Assembly: GCF_004331265.1 (NCBI RefSeq)
Contig: NZ_SJOO01000004.1
Span: 310,001 to 374,000 of the forward strand
Source of the DNA: Enterobacter wuhouensis
GTDB taxonomy: Bacteria; Pseudomonadota; Gammaproteobacteria; Enterobacterales; Enterobacteriaceae
Length of the DNA stretch: 64,000 bases
Reading direction: 5' to 3'
In this document: one piece after another, positions 43,262-52,562 of the stretch
Numbering within the stretch: position 1 is the first letter of the stretch
How the letters are laid out: each line of letters begins with the position of its first letter
Position numbers and translations under genes: made by a program
Notes under the pieces: generated by a model
Seen by the model: only the letters and a program-made list of their open reading frames with translations
Told to the model about the DNA's origin: nothing
Databases searched by the model: none

Positions 43262-44137
43262 TCAGAAGAAAATCCAGTCCCAGACGGCACGGGCGACGGA
43301 CACCACCACATCACGCACGGTACGAATCACCGTTTTCAGCGATGCAGGCAGGAACGACGATGACTCTGCCGTATCAAAAACCCGGCTCACAGCTTCACCG
43401 AAACTGTCGCGGGCCTGCGACTTTACCGGCTCTGTGCAGAGTCTCCCTTGCAGTTGTGTCACCACCGGGCTGGTGGCGCGGTCAGGCAGACAACACATCA
43501 TGTTTGCCACCATATCCTCAATGCCCCATCCAGTGCTGGCGGACACCACACAGACCGGATGATGCGGTTTAAACATTGCCATAATCGCAACCTGCTTCGC
43601 TTTAAGATTTACCTGTTGTTGTGGCGAGGGCGTGCCGATCGCGCTATCCCATTCATGACAGGGTTCGATTTTGTCGGCCTGGTTAATCACAAACAGTACC
43701 TTTTGCCTGTAAGGTTGCATCACGCCGTGCCAGAACTGCTCGTCCACGGTCAGTGCCCGATCGTCGGCCTTAATGACCCACAGCACCAGGTCCAGCTCCG
43801 GCAGCATACGACGGTACAGGGCCCGGTACTCATGATCCCGCCGCCCGTTTTCACCTACACCCGGTAAATCGACAATTACCAGACTGTGACGCCCGCTGCG
43901 TAGCCGGAAGCGCAGTACGTCGCGAGTACAGGCGTTCACGTCACATACCGGCGACACCTCGCCCCGGAAAAGCTCGTTGCAAAGAGAGGATTTACCAGCA
44001 CCACTTTTGCCCATGATGCCAATCAACGGCTCGTAGTGGGTCAGGTTCTGGATACGTTCAAGAATAAGCTGACGAAGCGTGTGAGGAAGCGACGCGAGCG
44101 GTTGTTCAAGGGCCTGAAGGCCATCAGGTTTATTCAT
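43262..44137 (-). CDS. YfjP/YkfA-type GTPase
   Basis: 291 residues. G1 is GKSGAGKSSL (43-52), G3 is DLPGVGENG and G4 is NQADKIEP, of the Era/TrmE-like class. The C-terminal 60 residues are amphipathic and hydrophobic (VVVSVARAVWDWIFF), suggesting membrane contact. It is the first gene of the CP4-like block, as yfjP is in CP4-57. The cellular target is unknown. Confidence 0.9.
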   Translation of the reverse strand: MNKPDGLQALEQPLASLPHTLRQLILERIQNLTHYEPLIGIMGKSGAGKSSLCNELFRGEVSPVCDVNACTRDVLRFRLRSGRHSLVIVDLPGVGENGRRDHEYRALYRRMLPELDLVLWVIKADDRALTVDEQFWHGVMQPYRQKVLFVINQADKIEPCHEWDSAIGTPSPQQQVNLKAKQVAIMAMFKPHHPVCVVSASTGWGIEDMVANMMCCLPDRATSPVVTQLQGRLCTEPVKSQARDSFGEAVSRVFDTAESSSFLPASLKTVIRTVRDVVVSVARAVWDWIFF

Positions 44138-44279
44138 ACAGTAGTCTCAGCGTGAAAAATTAAAAATCCCGCGATCTAGTCAGGAAGGCGGGGATTCACT
44201 GAGATAATATCTGTCTGAAATAATTTGGAATTTTAGATTAACACGTAAAGGACCTTGTGCAATATAGGATTGAACGATG

Positions 44280-44327
44280 TCTGCTTCATGCCTGAAGCAG
44301 ATGATATCAGCATTCTGTAATGCTGAT
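44280..44327. other. Two tandem perfect hairpins
   Basis: TCTGCTTCA/TGAAGCAGA with loop TGCC (44280-44301) and ATCAGCATT/AATGCTGAT with loop CTGT (44306-44327). They lie between the unknown membrane gene (ends at 44369) and the GTPase start, and probably act as a terminator pair for the former or as protein sites. Confidence 0.55.
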
Positions 44328-44368
44328 TCTTTAGAAGTTGGCCAACTGTCTTGAAGTCATTTCATTCC

Positions 44369-44974
44369 TTATTTTTCTGATTTATAGCTTATAGCATCGG
44401 AGTTGCAAGAAGCACGTTTTACATCGAAGGTTTTCATATATTCATTATATGCCTCTGGCCATTCCTCCATTGAGGAAGATAGTTTTTTATAAGCGCCACT
44501 ATCTGAAATAACATAATCCATATCAGAAATTGCAAGTTGTTTTATAGATGATGCAATATTTACTGCCAGTACTGATAGACGTTCAGAAGAATAAGAACTT
44601 ATCGACATTGCTTTAGTTATGGCTGATTTCGCTGGTTGGTAAAGTTGATTATGATTAGCTTTATATAAAAGAGATTTATCAGCATCAAATGCAGCTACCG
44701 CAGCCAAAAAATCAGAGGCTTTTTCACGAAATTTGTATTCATCTTCGTTAACAGCAGTAGTACAAATCGTTCTGGCATTGATGAGTGCTGGGACTCTTGT
44801 ACTTTCAACTAACTTTGAACCCGTGAGATATGAGCCGGCCATTCCCCCTAAAGCTGCGATTATTGCGACCAATAGCGCACTGCCTATGTTTAAAGATGCT
44901 TTAACAACTTCAGCCTTGTTCTGCGCATTTCCAGAGTGTGCACTAATGTTACTATCATTGTGGCTACCAGACAT
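44369..44974 (-). CDS. Single-pass membrane protein of unknown function
   Basis: 201 residues. One membrane helix at about 29-51 (GSALLVAIIAALGGMAGSYL) follows a polar N-terminus; the rest is alpha-helical and hydrophilic, with Cys at 70 and near the C-terminus. AGGAAG precedes ATG 44974. AT-rich relative to the backbone. No family recognised. Confidence 0.6.
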   Translation of the reverse strand: MSGSHNDSNISAHSGNAQNKAEVVKASLNIGSALLVAIIAALGGMAGSYLTGSKLVESTRVPALINARTICTTAVNEDEYKFREKASDFLAAVAAFDADKSLLYKANHNQLYQPAKSAITKAMSISSYSSERLSVLAVNIASSIKQLAISDMDYVISDSGAYKKLSSSMEEWPEAYNEYMKTFDVKRASCNSDAISYKSEK

Positions 44975-45126
44975 ATCAAGCTTCCTAAGTTATTAAGCTT
45001 TAGTTCCTGCTATTATCTACATTCACACAAGTTAAGAATTCTTTTTTACGAGAATATCAGTAAGTTGGGTTTCATGAAAGATACTAGTGATCAACTCGAA
45101 AATTTTAACAAATTATATTGAGTTGG

Positions 45127-45152
45127 GTCCGCTCTTCGCTCACAGCGGACCT
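45127..45152. repeat. GTCCGCTC-type 26-base sequence, left copy
   Basis: A near-direct repeat of 50999-51024, 22 of 26 positions identical by my count. It also folds: GGTCCGCT (45126-45133) pairs with AGCGGACC (45144-45151). The pair brackets the SF1 helicase and P-loop ATPase genes. Confidence 0.5.
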
Positions 45153-45240
45153 AACGGACTTGCTTTAGGTCTGCTCCGTGCAAGGAGCGGAAGTTTACCG
45201 TTTTAGAAATCATGCTAATTAGCATAAAATCTCTCAACTG

Positions 45241-48200
45241 ATGGGGTCTGGAGTTGCAGAAAAAATGACTACAAGGCAGTATGCGCAAAAATCAATCTTC
45301 GATCTGGAGGAAATTTTCGAGCGGTCACGGAACAATGCTAGTGAACTTGAACGGCTGTTGAACGAACTGACCTTCCGCAATACTGCCAAGGCCCGAACGT
45401 TGAGGACTAAAATCGAGCAAGCCCGAACTGTACTTAGTGGTCACTGCGTGATCTCAATGTCGGATTCCAGTCCATCAGCGCGTCATCCTGGCTCGTCGTC
45501 CACACAATCCTCCCAAGTTCCGCCCCGTGATGAGCCTGCAGCGGTAGTGCAACAGCAACCCAAGGCTAATCCAGCTCCTGTCATGCAACAGCAATTCGGC
45601 GAAGACCAGATCGACCTAGGTCCACTCCCATCTTTCTCTCCGACAGGTAAGTCGAATGATGCGCGAGCAATACTGGCAGCATGGACAGCCCTCGAAGCAC
45701 TGTCGCCTCAAGGTTATAAACGCCCAGAGGATATGGCAACCGGCGACCGCTCTAGGGTTGCCCTATTGGAGCGAGGTGTACCATGGGGACCAAATGCCCG
45801 CAGCAAGCCCAGCCATAAGCTTTATTTCGAGGTCGTCCTCGGCTCCATCGCTCTCGACAAGGCGACGGACGAGCTGGTCAAGGTTTTTGGCGAGGATGAG
45901 GAGCGTTCACGCCCGGACGGTAAGAAAGCGGCCATCGGCTCGATCCTGATCGACAAAGAAGGCTATGTGCTTGAGGAAAAAGGCGTTGCCGTGTCCAGTT
46001 TTGCCTGGGCACTCAAGCCGGCTCTCGATCTTAAGCTTGGGAGTTTAGGGAATTGGCCGAATGTTGAGCCGCGCATTATCGAGCATCTGGATCGAATGGT
46101 TCGCCACCACAACAAAGATGGAGAACCCATACCGATCGATCTGAATGTTGTTCATAACGCTTATAAATGGCTTGTATCGCAGTTCAGTGTACCCGAGCAT
46201 TTGGTTGAGCCACCCACATTCGCGATTAAGGTGTTTCATCATTTCAAGGCTAAGGCGCCGCCTGAACCTTCGTTACTGAATTCCTTCTATCTTGAAGATC
46301 TCGGTGAAGCAACCAAATTGCTCGAGACGGGCAAAGCCGGAACCGGTTTGCGCCGCTACATGGGAATTGGCAGACCTGACCAGAAAATCGACGTGCTATC
46401 GCCCATTTCCGCAGTTGAGCCGTTCGTCGCACCGTCGCTCATGCCGCAGGCTCGTTGGCCTTCGAAAGGCGGCCATCCACTGGTGTTGCTTCAACAGGCT
46501 GCCGTGAATGCGGCGCGTGCTGAGCTGAATGATGCTCCAGGTATCATCGGCGTCAATGGGCCTCCGGGAACCGGTAAGACCACTCTTCTCCGGGATATCG
46601 TCGTTGGATGCATTCTCGATCGGGCCACGGCGATGTCCGGCTTCAACAAACCGCAGGATGCCTTTTCCACAACAGGCGAGAAGCTGGCATTCGGTTCCAA
46701 TGCATTCCTGCACTTCTACAAGTTACATGCATCCTTGAGGGGCCATGAGATCGTCGTAGCCTCCTCCAATAACAAAGCGGTCGAAAACGTCAGTAAAGAG
46801 CTTCCTCTCAAGGAAGCCAATGGTCGCCATGAACAGATCGCCTACTTCCGGTCCATCAGCGACCTGATTGCGAATCCCAAACGCGCCGGCTATTTCGAAG
46901 CCGAGGCCGAGGGGGACATCCCCTCCGACACTGTCGAAACCTGGGGGCTGATCGCCGCTGCTCTCGGCAAGAGCAGCAACCGAGGCGCGTTTCAGCAAGG
47001 TTTCTGGTGGAATGAAGACGGTGGTTTCCTTACCTACCTGAAAGCAGCTCGCGGCATAAATGTCATGCGTGAGATCAAGGACGAGCGAACTGGCGAAACC
47101 ATCGATCGTGTGATGCCCAGCGTGGTTGTCAATGAGCGGCCCAGCACCAACGAAGCGGATGCTGCTGCGGCCTGGCTGAAAGCGCGAACCGCCTTTCTTA
47201 AACTTAAGGAGACGGTAGACGCCGAAATCGCCAGCATCGAAGAGATGCGACGGGATATCCAGGCGCTCAAGGGAGCGATCACCGAACTTCAAAGGGCTGA
47301 ACAGCGTCGACCGAGTCTGAATGAAGCCGTCGAAGAGGCACACAAGACTGCTGAATCCTGCCAACGAGAGCATGAGAAGGCAAAATCGCAGATCGAGCAG
47401 GACAAGATCATGCTCGACAGCCATCTTGCTTGCCGTCCAGGTTTCTTCTCCCGTTTGTTTGCGACTGCGGCCTGGAAGTCGTGGAGATCGACACTGCAGA
47501 AGCTCTCGACGACCTTGCAGCAATCAGTCATACGGGCGCAGGGGACGGACGGTGCCCTAGAGCTTGCAAGGGCTGAGTGGAGCAATACTGAGTCCCTGTT
47601 ACAGCAACTCGACCAGGAAATTTCCAGCAAATGTCAGGCTGTCTCGAAATTGAAGGCAACCGAGGCACAGGCACGAAACCGTATGGGAGACAGGGTCGTT
47701 GATGAGAGGTTCTTCGAGCGCGAGCACGAGGCTATCCACCTCACTGCGCCATGGCTTCCCGATGAGGTTCATCGCCTGCGGGAGGATCTTTTCGCCGCTG
47801 CCCTGACTGTGCATAAAACGTTCATCGATGCTTCGGCCAGCCGCTTGCAACACAATCTTGGGTTATTGATGTCAGGCATGGTAGCTGGTGCCTTCCAGTC
47901 TTCCGCTCACCGTGAACTTCTCCCCGACCTTTGGTCAAGCCTTTTCGTGGTTGTGCCGACCGTGTCCACGACATTCGCCTCTGTTCGGACGATGTTCGGG
48001 GATCTGCCACCAGAGAGCATTGGTTGGCTTCTGGTAGATGAAGCGGGCCAAGCCGTTCCTCAGGCAGCAGTTGGAGCTATCATGCGGGCAAAGCGCTCCA
48101 TTGTGGTAGGTGACCCGTTGCAAATCCCACCTGTAGTTTCACTTCCTGAAAAGCTGAACGCCGAAATCTGCAAGTTCTTTGACATTGACCAAGTCGAATG

Positions 48201-48894
48201 GTCTGCCCCCGCAGCATCTACGCAGACCCTTGCTGATCAGGCATCGCGCTTCAAATCCACCTTCGTCATGGACGTAGGTGATCGAGAAGTCGGGCTGCCA
48301 TTGCTCGTTCACAGGCGTTGCCAGAACCCAATGTTTGATGTTTCTAACTCCATCGCCTATGCCGGGCAGATGGTCCATGCTGTCGGGCCTAAAAAACCCG
48401 GATCTATAGGCTCGGCTTTGGGGAGATCTCACTGGGTGGATATCAATGGCGATGCTGAGACGAAGTGGTGTCCCGACGAGGGCGAAGCGGTTGTGCGAAT
48501 GCTCAAAGAGCTGGCAGCATCGGGCATTACAAATCCGGACGTATTTATCATCACACCATTCAAGATCGTAGAGCAGAACATGCGTCGGCGTCTCGACAGT
48601 GAAACTGATCTGCTGCGAACGTTCGGCGTAAAGCTGGATGAATGGTGCCGTGATCGTGTAGGCACAATCCACACGTTCCAGGGCCGAGAGGCGGACACGG
48701 TAATCCTGTTGCTGGGTGCGCCGAAAGCGAGTCAGCAAAGAGCACGTCAGTGGGCGGCAAGCCCACCAAACATAATCAATGTAGCCGTCTCACGCGCCAA
48801 GCAAAACCTGTATGTGGTCGGCTCGGCTGCTGCATGGACAGGGGCGGGAACTAGCCTTCAGGTCCTGCATCGGCAATTGGCGAAATCAGCCTAA
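45241..48894 (+). CDS. Large SF1 (UPF1/Dna2-like) helicase-ATPase
   Basis: 1217 residues. An N-terminal region of about 420 residues has no known domain, then Walker A GVNGPPGTGKTT (about 437-447), a long coiled coil at roughly 640-830, motif II LLVDEAGQAVPQ (near 932), motif V GTIHTFQGREADTVILLL and motif VI NVAVSRAKQNLYVVG (near 1180). This order, with an insertion between motifs I and II, is that of AAA_11/AAA_12 helicases. GC content is higher than flanking island genes, suggesting a separate origin. ATG 45241 is used; ATG 45265 is an alternative. Its place in a defence island suggests an anti-phage role, not proven. Confidence 0.85.
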   Translation: MGSGVAEKMTTRQYAQKSIFDLEEIFERSRNNASELERLLNELTFRNTAKARTLRTKIEQARTVLSGHCVISMSDSSPSARHPGSSSTQSSQVPPRDEPAAVVQQQPKANPAPVMQQQFGEDQIDLGPLPSFSPTGKSNDARAILAAWTALEALSPQGYKRPEDMATGDRSRVALLERGVPWGPNARSKPSHKLYFEVVLGSIALDKATDELVKVFGEDEERSRPDGKKAAIGSILIDKEGYVLEEKGVAVSSFAWALKPALDLKLGSLGNWPNVEPRIIEHLDRMVRHHNKDGEPIPIDLNVVHNAYKWLVSQFSVPEHLVEPPTFAIKVFHHFKAKAPPEPSLLNSFYLEDLGEATKLLETGKAGTGLRRYMGIGRPDQKIDVLSPISAVEPFVAPSLMPQARWPSKGGHPLVLLQQAAVNAARAELNDAPGIIGVNGPPGTGKTTLLRDIVVGCILDRATAMSGFNKPQDAFSTTGEKLAFGSNAFLHFYKLHASLRGHEIVVASSNNKAVENVSKELPLKEANGRHEQIAYFRSISDLIANPKRAGYFEAEAEGDIPSDTVETWGLIAAALGKSSNRGAFQQGFWWNEDGGFLTYLKAARGINVMREIKDERTGETIDRVMPSVVVNERPSTNEADAAAAWLKARTAFLKLKETVDAEIASIEEMRRDIQALKGAITELQRAEQRRPSLNEAVEEAHKTAESCQREHEKAKSQIEQDKIMLDSHLACRPGFFSRLFATAAWKSWRSTLQKLSTTLQQSVIRAQGTDGALELARAEWSNTESLLQQLDQEISSKCQAVSKLKATEAQARNRMGDRVVDERFFEREHEAIHLTAPWLPDEVHRLREDLFAAALTVHKTFIDASASRLQHNLGLLMSGMVAGAFQSSAHRELLPDLWSSLFVVVPTVSTTFASVRTMFGDLPPESIGWLLVDEAGQAVPQAAVGAIMRAKRSIVVGDPLQIPPVVSLPEKLNAEICKFFDIDQVEWSAPAASTQTLADQASRFKSTFVMDVGDREVGLPLLVHRRCQNPMFDVSNSIAYAGQMVHAVGPKKPGSIGSALGRSHWVDINGDAETKWCPDEGEAVVRMLKELAASGITNPDVFIITPFKIVEQNMRRRLDSETDLLRTFGVKLDEWCRDRVGTIHTFQGREADTVILLLGAPKASQQRARQWAASPPNIINVAVSRAKQNLYVVGSAAAWTGAGTSLQVLHRQLAKSA

Positions 48895-49304
48895 CAATCT
48901 CCGAGGCGGCACTCATTGTTAAGGGCACATCGCAACTAATCTTTTATTTAGCTCTGTAACGAGCCGACCGCTATGTGCCAAGAGCGGGCGTTACTGGAAT
49001 TATGAGTACCTACATTTATGAAAGAAAGTATGAATGCAATACTTGTTTAAAATTACATTACGACATCTAAAAGTTCGTATATCGAAATTATTTACATATA
49101 AACTAATAAGAACTAAAATATTCAAAAGATTGTTTTCAATATTGGCATTTGTATATTTGGCTTGTACTCGCTTACATTCTTTTCTGTATGGTCTATACAG
49201 CATATCTCTAGTTTTATAGTTAAGCCTGTTAAAAGTCAGGCTTAACTAACAATGAGTGGCTTAATTCAGTCTGAACCTACAGTAAAGATATCGGAAACTA
49301 TAAG
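48895..49304. other. Gene-free AT-rich stretch with a perfect hairpin
   Basis: Between the SF1 helicase and the convergent ATPase gene. TTAAGCCTG (49220-49228) pairs exactly with CAGGCTTAA (49237-49245), a likely bidirectional terminator. A basic 61-codon frame on the plus strand (49034-49219) ends at the hairpin but has no ribosome site and is not called. Nothing else was seen. Confidence 0.55.
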
Positions 49305-50834
49305 CTACCGGTTGCGCAGGTTTATACTTATTCCTGAATGCACTATAACTAGCCCTGTAGGATCAAGTCTATACTCATGAGCATCTTTTTTACTTGTCCG
49401 ATGTTTAAAGTGCGCATAACCATTAGTGCCATTAATGCAACCAATCATGGAACGATCATATAGCTCTTGCAGTAATTTTACAGATGACAAGTTTACACAA
49501 TTGTTTTCTATAAATTCAACAGCTTCCGAATAAGTACAGTCATACTTCAAACTAATGTCTTTTAAAGCATCGAAAATGTTTTGAATCTGAAAGGGGTTAT
49601 AGAACGACGAAAGTTCGTTACTTAACTCCTTAACAAGTTCAGCTGAATACAGCCCCAATAACTTATTAACATCCGTTTTATTTAATGGTATCGAGTAGTA
49701 ACCGGACTCAAGTGGTTTGAAGAAAAGTATCAAATCTCGTGGCCGAATTAGTGTGTGGTCGCATACATACTTAAAACTTGTCTTTGGAGAGAAGTCATCA
49801 TCTATAAGACTTTCCCATGGTGTATTTTTATTTTTGAACTGTAGGTTTGCTTGGCGGAAAGCATTTGCAATCCGCTTATTTATCATTTTCTTAATGGCGA
49901 GATCGTTTTCATCAGACTTTCCTGCATTGTCATCCTCACTCCAGGATAGCCTTGTGGAGTAAGATGAGAAAACTTTAGATATATCAGCTGCTTGCGTGGA
50001 TAAAAGTCGCTCCACATCATCTCGAATCAGTATTATAACTTTCGCTGATGCATTATTTTTAGCAAACACGGTATTATTTACATGTTTAGATGTTCTGATT
50101 AGCTGTATCAGTGTGTCTGTTGAGTTATTATCATTGGCATCAAAGTCAATATCTAAATCATCAAAAAACAAAGCGTAAGAATTTTGATTCTCTCTATTGA
50201 GCTTACTCGTCAAAACCTCTACAACAACTTTTTCCAAATGAGGTATCAATTTATAGAATGCTGCCCTTGATTCTTTAATTTGTATATCAGAATTAAACTT
50301 CCCTTTGAAAAATCTCTTAAATTGCTCAATGCTGACCTCAAAGGAATGTTTCTTTATTAGCTCAACTATTTCACCTGTATTTATGTCAATGTAACCACTA
50401 TTCTTTTTGAGAAATTCTTGCAGTAATTTGTATCCATCTGCTTGAGCAGCAGCTTCATTCTCAAAAAACATCTTGATGATATTAGTGTAAATTAGCCATT
50501 TAAATAAGTGATCTTTTGTATGCTCCGAGTTATGTTCATTGCCTAACTGAACGAGCCTTTCCAAACTTAAATTATCTTGGCTAACAAATGAACAAAATAA
50601 ATTGGGTTGTTCGATTGCTGACAAATATGTATATTCCGCAAATGCACTTTTCCCGCAACCTTTGCGTCCAATCAATATAAATTTCTCGTCAGAAAGTTCT
50701 TCGTAGAGATTGTGAAGATCTTCATAAACATCTCGCAAATTGACTTTTGAAGTTGGCAACGATTCTGCCTCTGCTTCAGGTGCACCAATATAGAGGGCAT
50801 TTTTTTCCTTGCGTATAAAACTTTTAAATACCAT
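49305..50834 (-). CDS. P-loop ATPase of the Sll1717-like type
   Basis: 509 residues from MVFKSFIRKE (ATG 50834, GGAGCTAAA just upstream). Walker A is GRKGCGKS (56-63), Walker B is YALFFDDLDIDF (about 237), and a sensor-like IILIRDDVERLL follows. The Arg-rich HTLIRPRDLILFF region and C-terminal helical part fit STAND-type ATPases found alone in defence islands. No partner gene is adjacent in the same direction. Role inferred from context only. Confidence 0.75.
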   Translation of the reverse strand: MVFKSFIRKEKNALYIGAPEAEAESLPTSKVNLRDVYEDLHNLYEELSDEKFILIGRKGCGKSAFAEYTYLSAIEQPNLFCSFVSQDNLSLERLVQLGNEHNSEHTKDHLFKWLIYTNIIKMFFENEAAAQADGYKLLQEFLKKNSGYIDINTGEIVELIKKHSFEVSIEQFKRFFKGKFNSDIQIKESRAAFYKLIPHLEKVVVEVLTSKLNRENQNSYALFFDDLDIDFDANDNNSTDTLIQLIRTSKHVNNTVFAKNNASAKVIILIRDDVERLLSTQAADISKVFSSYSTRLSWSEDDNAGKSDENDLAIKKMINKRIANAFRQANLQFKNKNTPWESLIDDDFSPKTSFKYVCDHTLIRPRDLILFFKPLESGYYSIPLNKTDVNKLLGLYSAELVKELSNELSSFYNPFQIQNIFDALKDISLKYDCTYSEAVEFIENNCVNLSSVKLLQELYDRSMIGCINGTNGYAHFKHRTSKKDAHEYRLDPTGLVIVHSGISINLRNR

Positions 50835-51229
50835 TTTAGCTCCTAATACTCTTCCTTGGATTAACGTCGCCAAATAATGTGTTAGCATTTGGCTTTTCTT
50901 TAGATAAGTTATTGATGATACTCTAAAAAACAAAAAAATCTATTACTAGAATGCTAAAGGACTAGCCAAAGGATATTAGCGTTTCCGGCAACAATGATGT
51001 CCGCTCCTCGCTCATTGCTGACCTTCAGATCCAGCAGGTTGTTTGCTTGGTACCAGAGATAGACGCGCCGATAGCCAGGTAATCGTCCATACCTCGCCAT
51101 GGTAATCTTTCACAAGTATGTGCTCTATACGTAACGGGACAAAGAGGGAGATAGATAGAAGACTCCAGGTCTACTCAGATTCATCACAACATTGAGAAAT
51201 CAGACCAACAAACCACTGGGATCACAACG
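50835..51229. other. Gene-free region carrying the right copy of the 26-base repeat
   Basis: Contains the near-direct repeat (50999-51024) of 45127-45152. The rest, 51030-51229, is noncoding with no terminator that I can defend. AT-rich near 50930, where the promoter of the ATPase gene should lie. Confidence 0.45.
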
Positions 51230-52147
51230 CTATTTAGCGGATCGCCGATAAGATTTTGATGACTGCCAGGCATGTTTCATCTTCTCAATAAACTCCAGCT
51301 TCTCTTCAGGTTGGACGTTCCACACATCTATAGCCGCAATAATCATGTCATAACGCATAGACGTGTTATATGGGCGAAGATAGCCTGCTATTCGTTCTTT
51401 TCCTTTGAGATAGTCCCAGAGATATACTAACTGAGTTTCATTTTCACGTGATATCCAGTCAAAATCTGTCAGAAAAAAATCATATTGCTCAAGCCAGCGC
51501 TCATGCAGTTTTTTGAAATAAGAGATCTTATCTCCAAGTGAGCATGGAGCTTCATCAATGTATCTCATCACACCATTGATGAGTTCACGCTCAGTTACCG
51601 GGGAGGGGTTGTACAGATCGGTACTTGCTCCCGCGTTCAGATAAAATCGGGAGAAAACGCGTTTCGGTTTTTTCGAAGTAGTGGCCTGTGGATTTTTTAT
51701 CAGGTCCCAATCGATATCGTCCAAGTCGATATTCAAATTAGGGAAATCAAGATTTGCGAAGATATTATTATCCATTAAAAGAGAATTAAAACTTCCTGAA
51801 CAACCGACGTCATTCCCCAACCCACCAAGCGTCAGCCCTGCAGATAATACTGGGTATTCAAAAATATAATGGTGAGCAAACCACAATGCTCTTGGTGTAC
51901 CTTTGAAACAATCAAAATAATCTTTATCAATTAGTAGCAGCTCAGCCCATTCTTTAAGAGTTTTCCGGCCAATTTTGATTCTGTCCTGATCGCCCAGGAA
52001 ATGCCGTTCAAGGATCTGAGAGATTAAAAGTCGAAACTGATCTGGCGAATCATAAGTACTCAACTGTAAGGAGTGATCAGTGTTGGAAAGTGCTCCCAGC
52101 ATTTTTAGATACATGATCTCGTAACGGATCATATCGTAATGCAACAT
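51230..52147 (-). CDS. Hypothetical protein
   Basis: 305 residues, cytoplasmic, acidic in the middle (NLDFPNLNIDLDDIDWDLIK) with many aromatic residues. No membrane segment, P-loop or nuclease motif is visible. GAAGAG precedes ATG 52147. It is transcribed away from the Gp2-like gene at 52563, and the phased 11-bp repeats lie between them, so they may share control. Function unknown. Confidence 0.65.
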   Translation of the reverse strand: MLHYDMIRYEIMYLKMLGALSNTDHSLQLSTYDSPDQFRLLISQILERHFLGDQDRIKIGRKTLKEWAELLLIDKDYFDCFKGTPRALWFAHHYIFEYPVLSAGLTLGGLGNDVGCSGSFNSLLMDNNIFANLDFPNLNIDLDDIDWDLIKNPQATTSKKPKRVFSRFYLNAGASTDLYNPSPVTERELINGVMRYIDEAPCSLGDKISYFKKLHERWLEQYDFFLTDFDWISRENETQLVYLWDYLKGKERIAGYLRPYNTSMRYDMIIAAIDVWNVQPEEKLEFIEKMKHAWQSSKSYRRSAK

Positions 52148-52235
52148 CGTCTCTTCCCTCTAATTCTGGCTCCCGGACACAGATTAGCATGAGCATCTTT
52201 TATGTGGAGAGAGACGTGTCACAGGCTGAGGAATG

Positions 52236-52312
52236 ACTGATTTCTTACTGATATCCTACTGATTTTATTGTGATATTACTTTGATGTTTTACTGCATTAT
52301 TACTGTAGTTTT
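52236..52312. repeat. Seven phased 11-bp direct repeats
   Basis: Unit starts at 52236, 52247, 52258, 52269, 52280, 52291 and 52302, exactly 11 bases apart. The leading hexamers are ACTGAT, ACTGAT, ACTGAT, TGTGAT, TTTGAT, ACTGCA and ACTGTA, followed by T-rich spacers, so the units lie on one face of the helix. The array is in the 415-base gap upstream of the Gp2-like gene. It resembles iterons of a replication origin or a cooperative operator. The rest of the gap (52313-52562) holds AT-rich promoter-like DNA and a C-rich leader. Confidence 0.75.
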
Positions 52313-52562
52313 TACTCTACTATCCTCCTCTGTTCACCTCATTAGAATCCTTAAACAGCTGATATGAACATTTGGGTTTTTAGTATAATTAAGGGGCACT
52401 TCCTGTTTCTATACCACCCTGTTCACAACGCCTTCCCCCAATCATTAACCCTGCCTGTCATCCCCTGGATACACAGTTCCCTGTATCTGCCATATCTCCG
52501 CTTCTCTTAAAAATTACATCTCATCCCAATCCTTTGTACTCCACCTGACAAAGGATAAATCA

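Noticed and set aside
49034-49219. Basic 61-codon plus-strand frame ending at a hairpin
   Set aside because: AT-rich sequence with no Shine-Dalgarno; an opposing frame overlaps it. A tiny protein cannot be excluded but is not supported.
52236-52312. CRISPR array
   Set aside because: The units are 11 bases with no unique spacers, far shorter than any CRISPR repeat-spacer unit.
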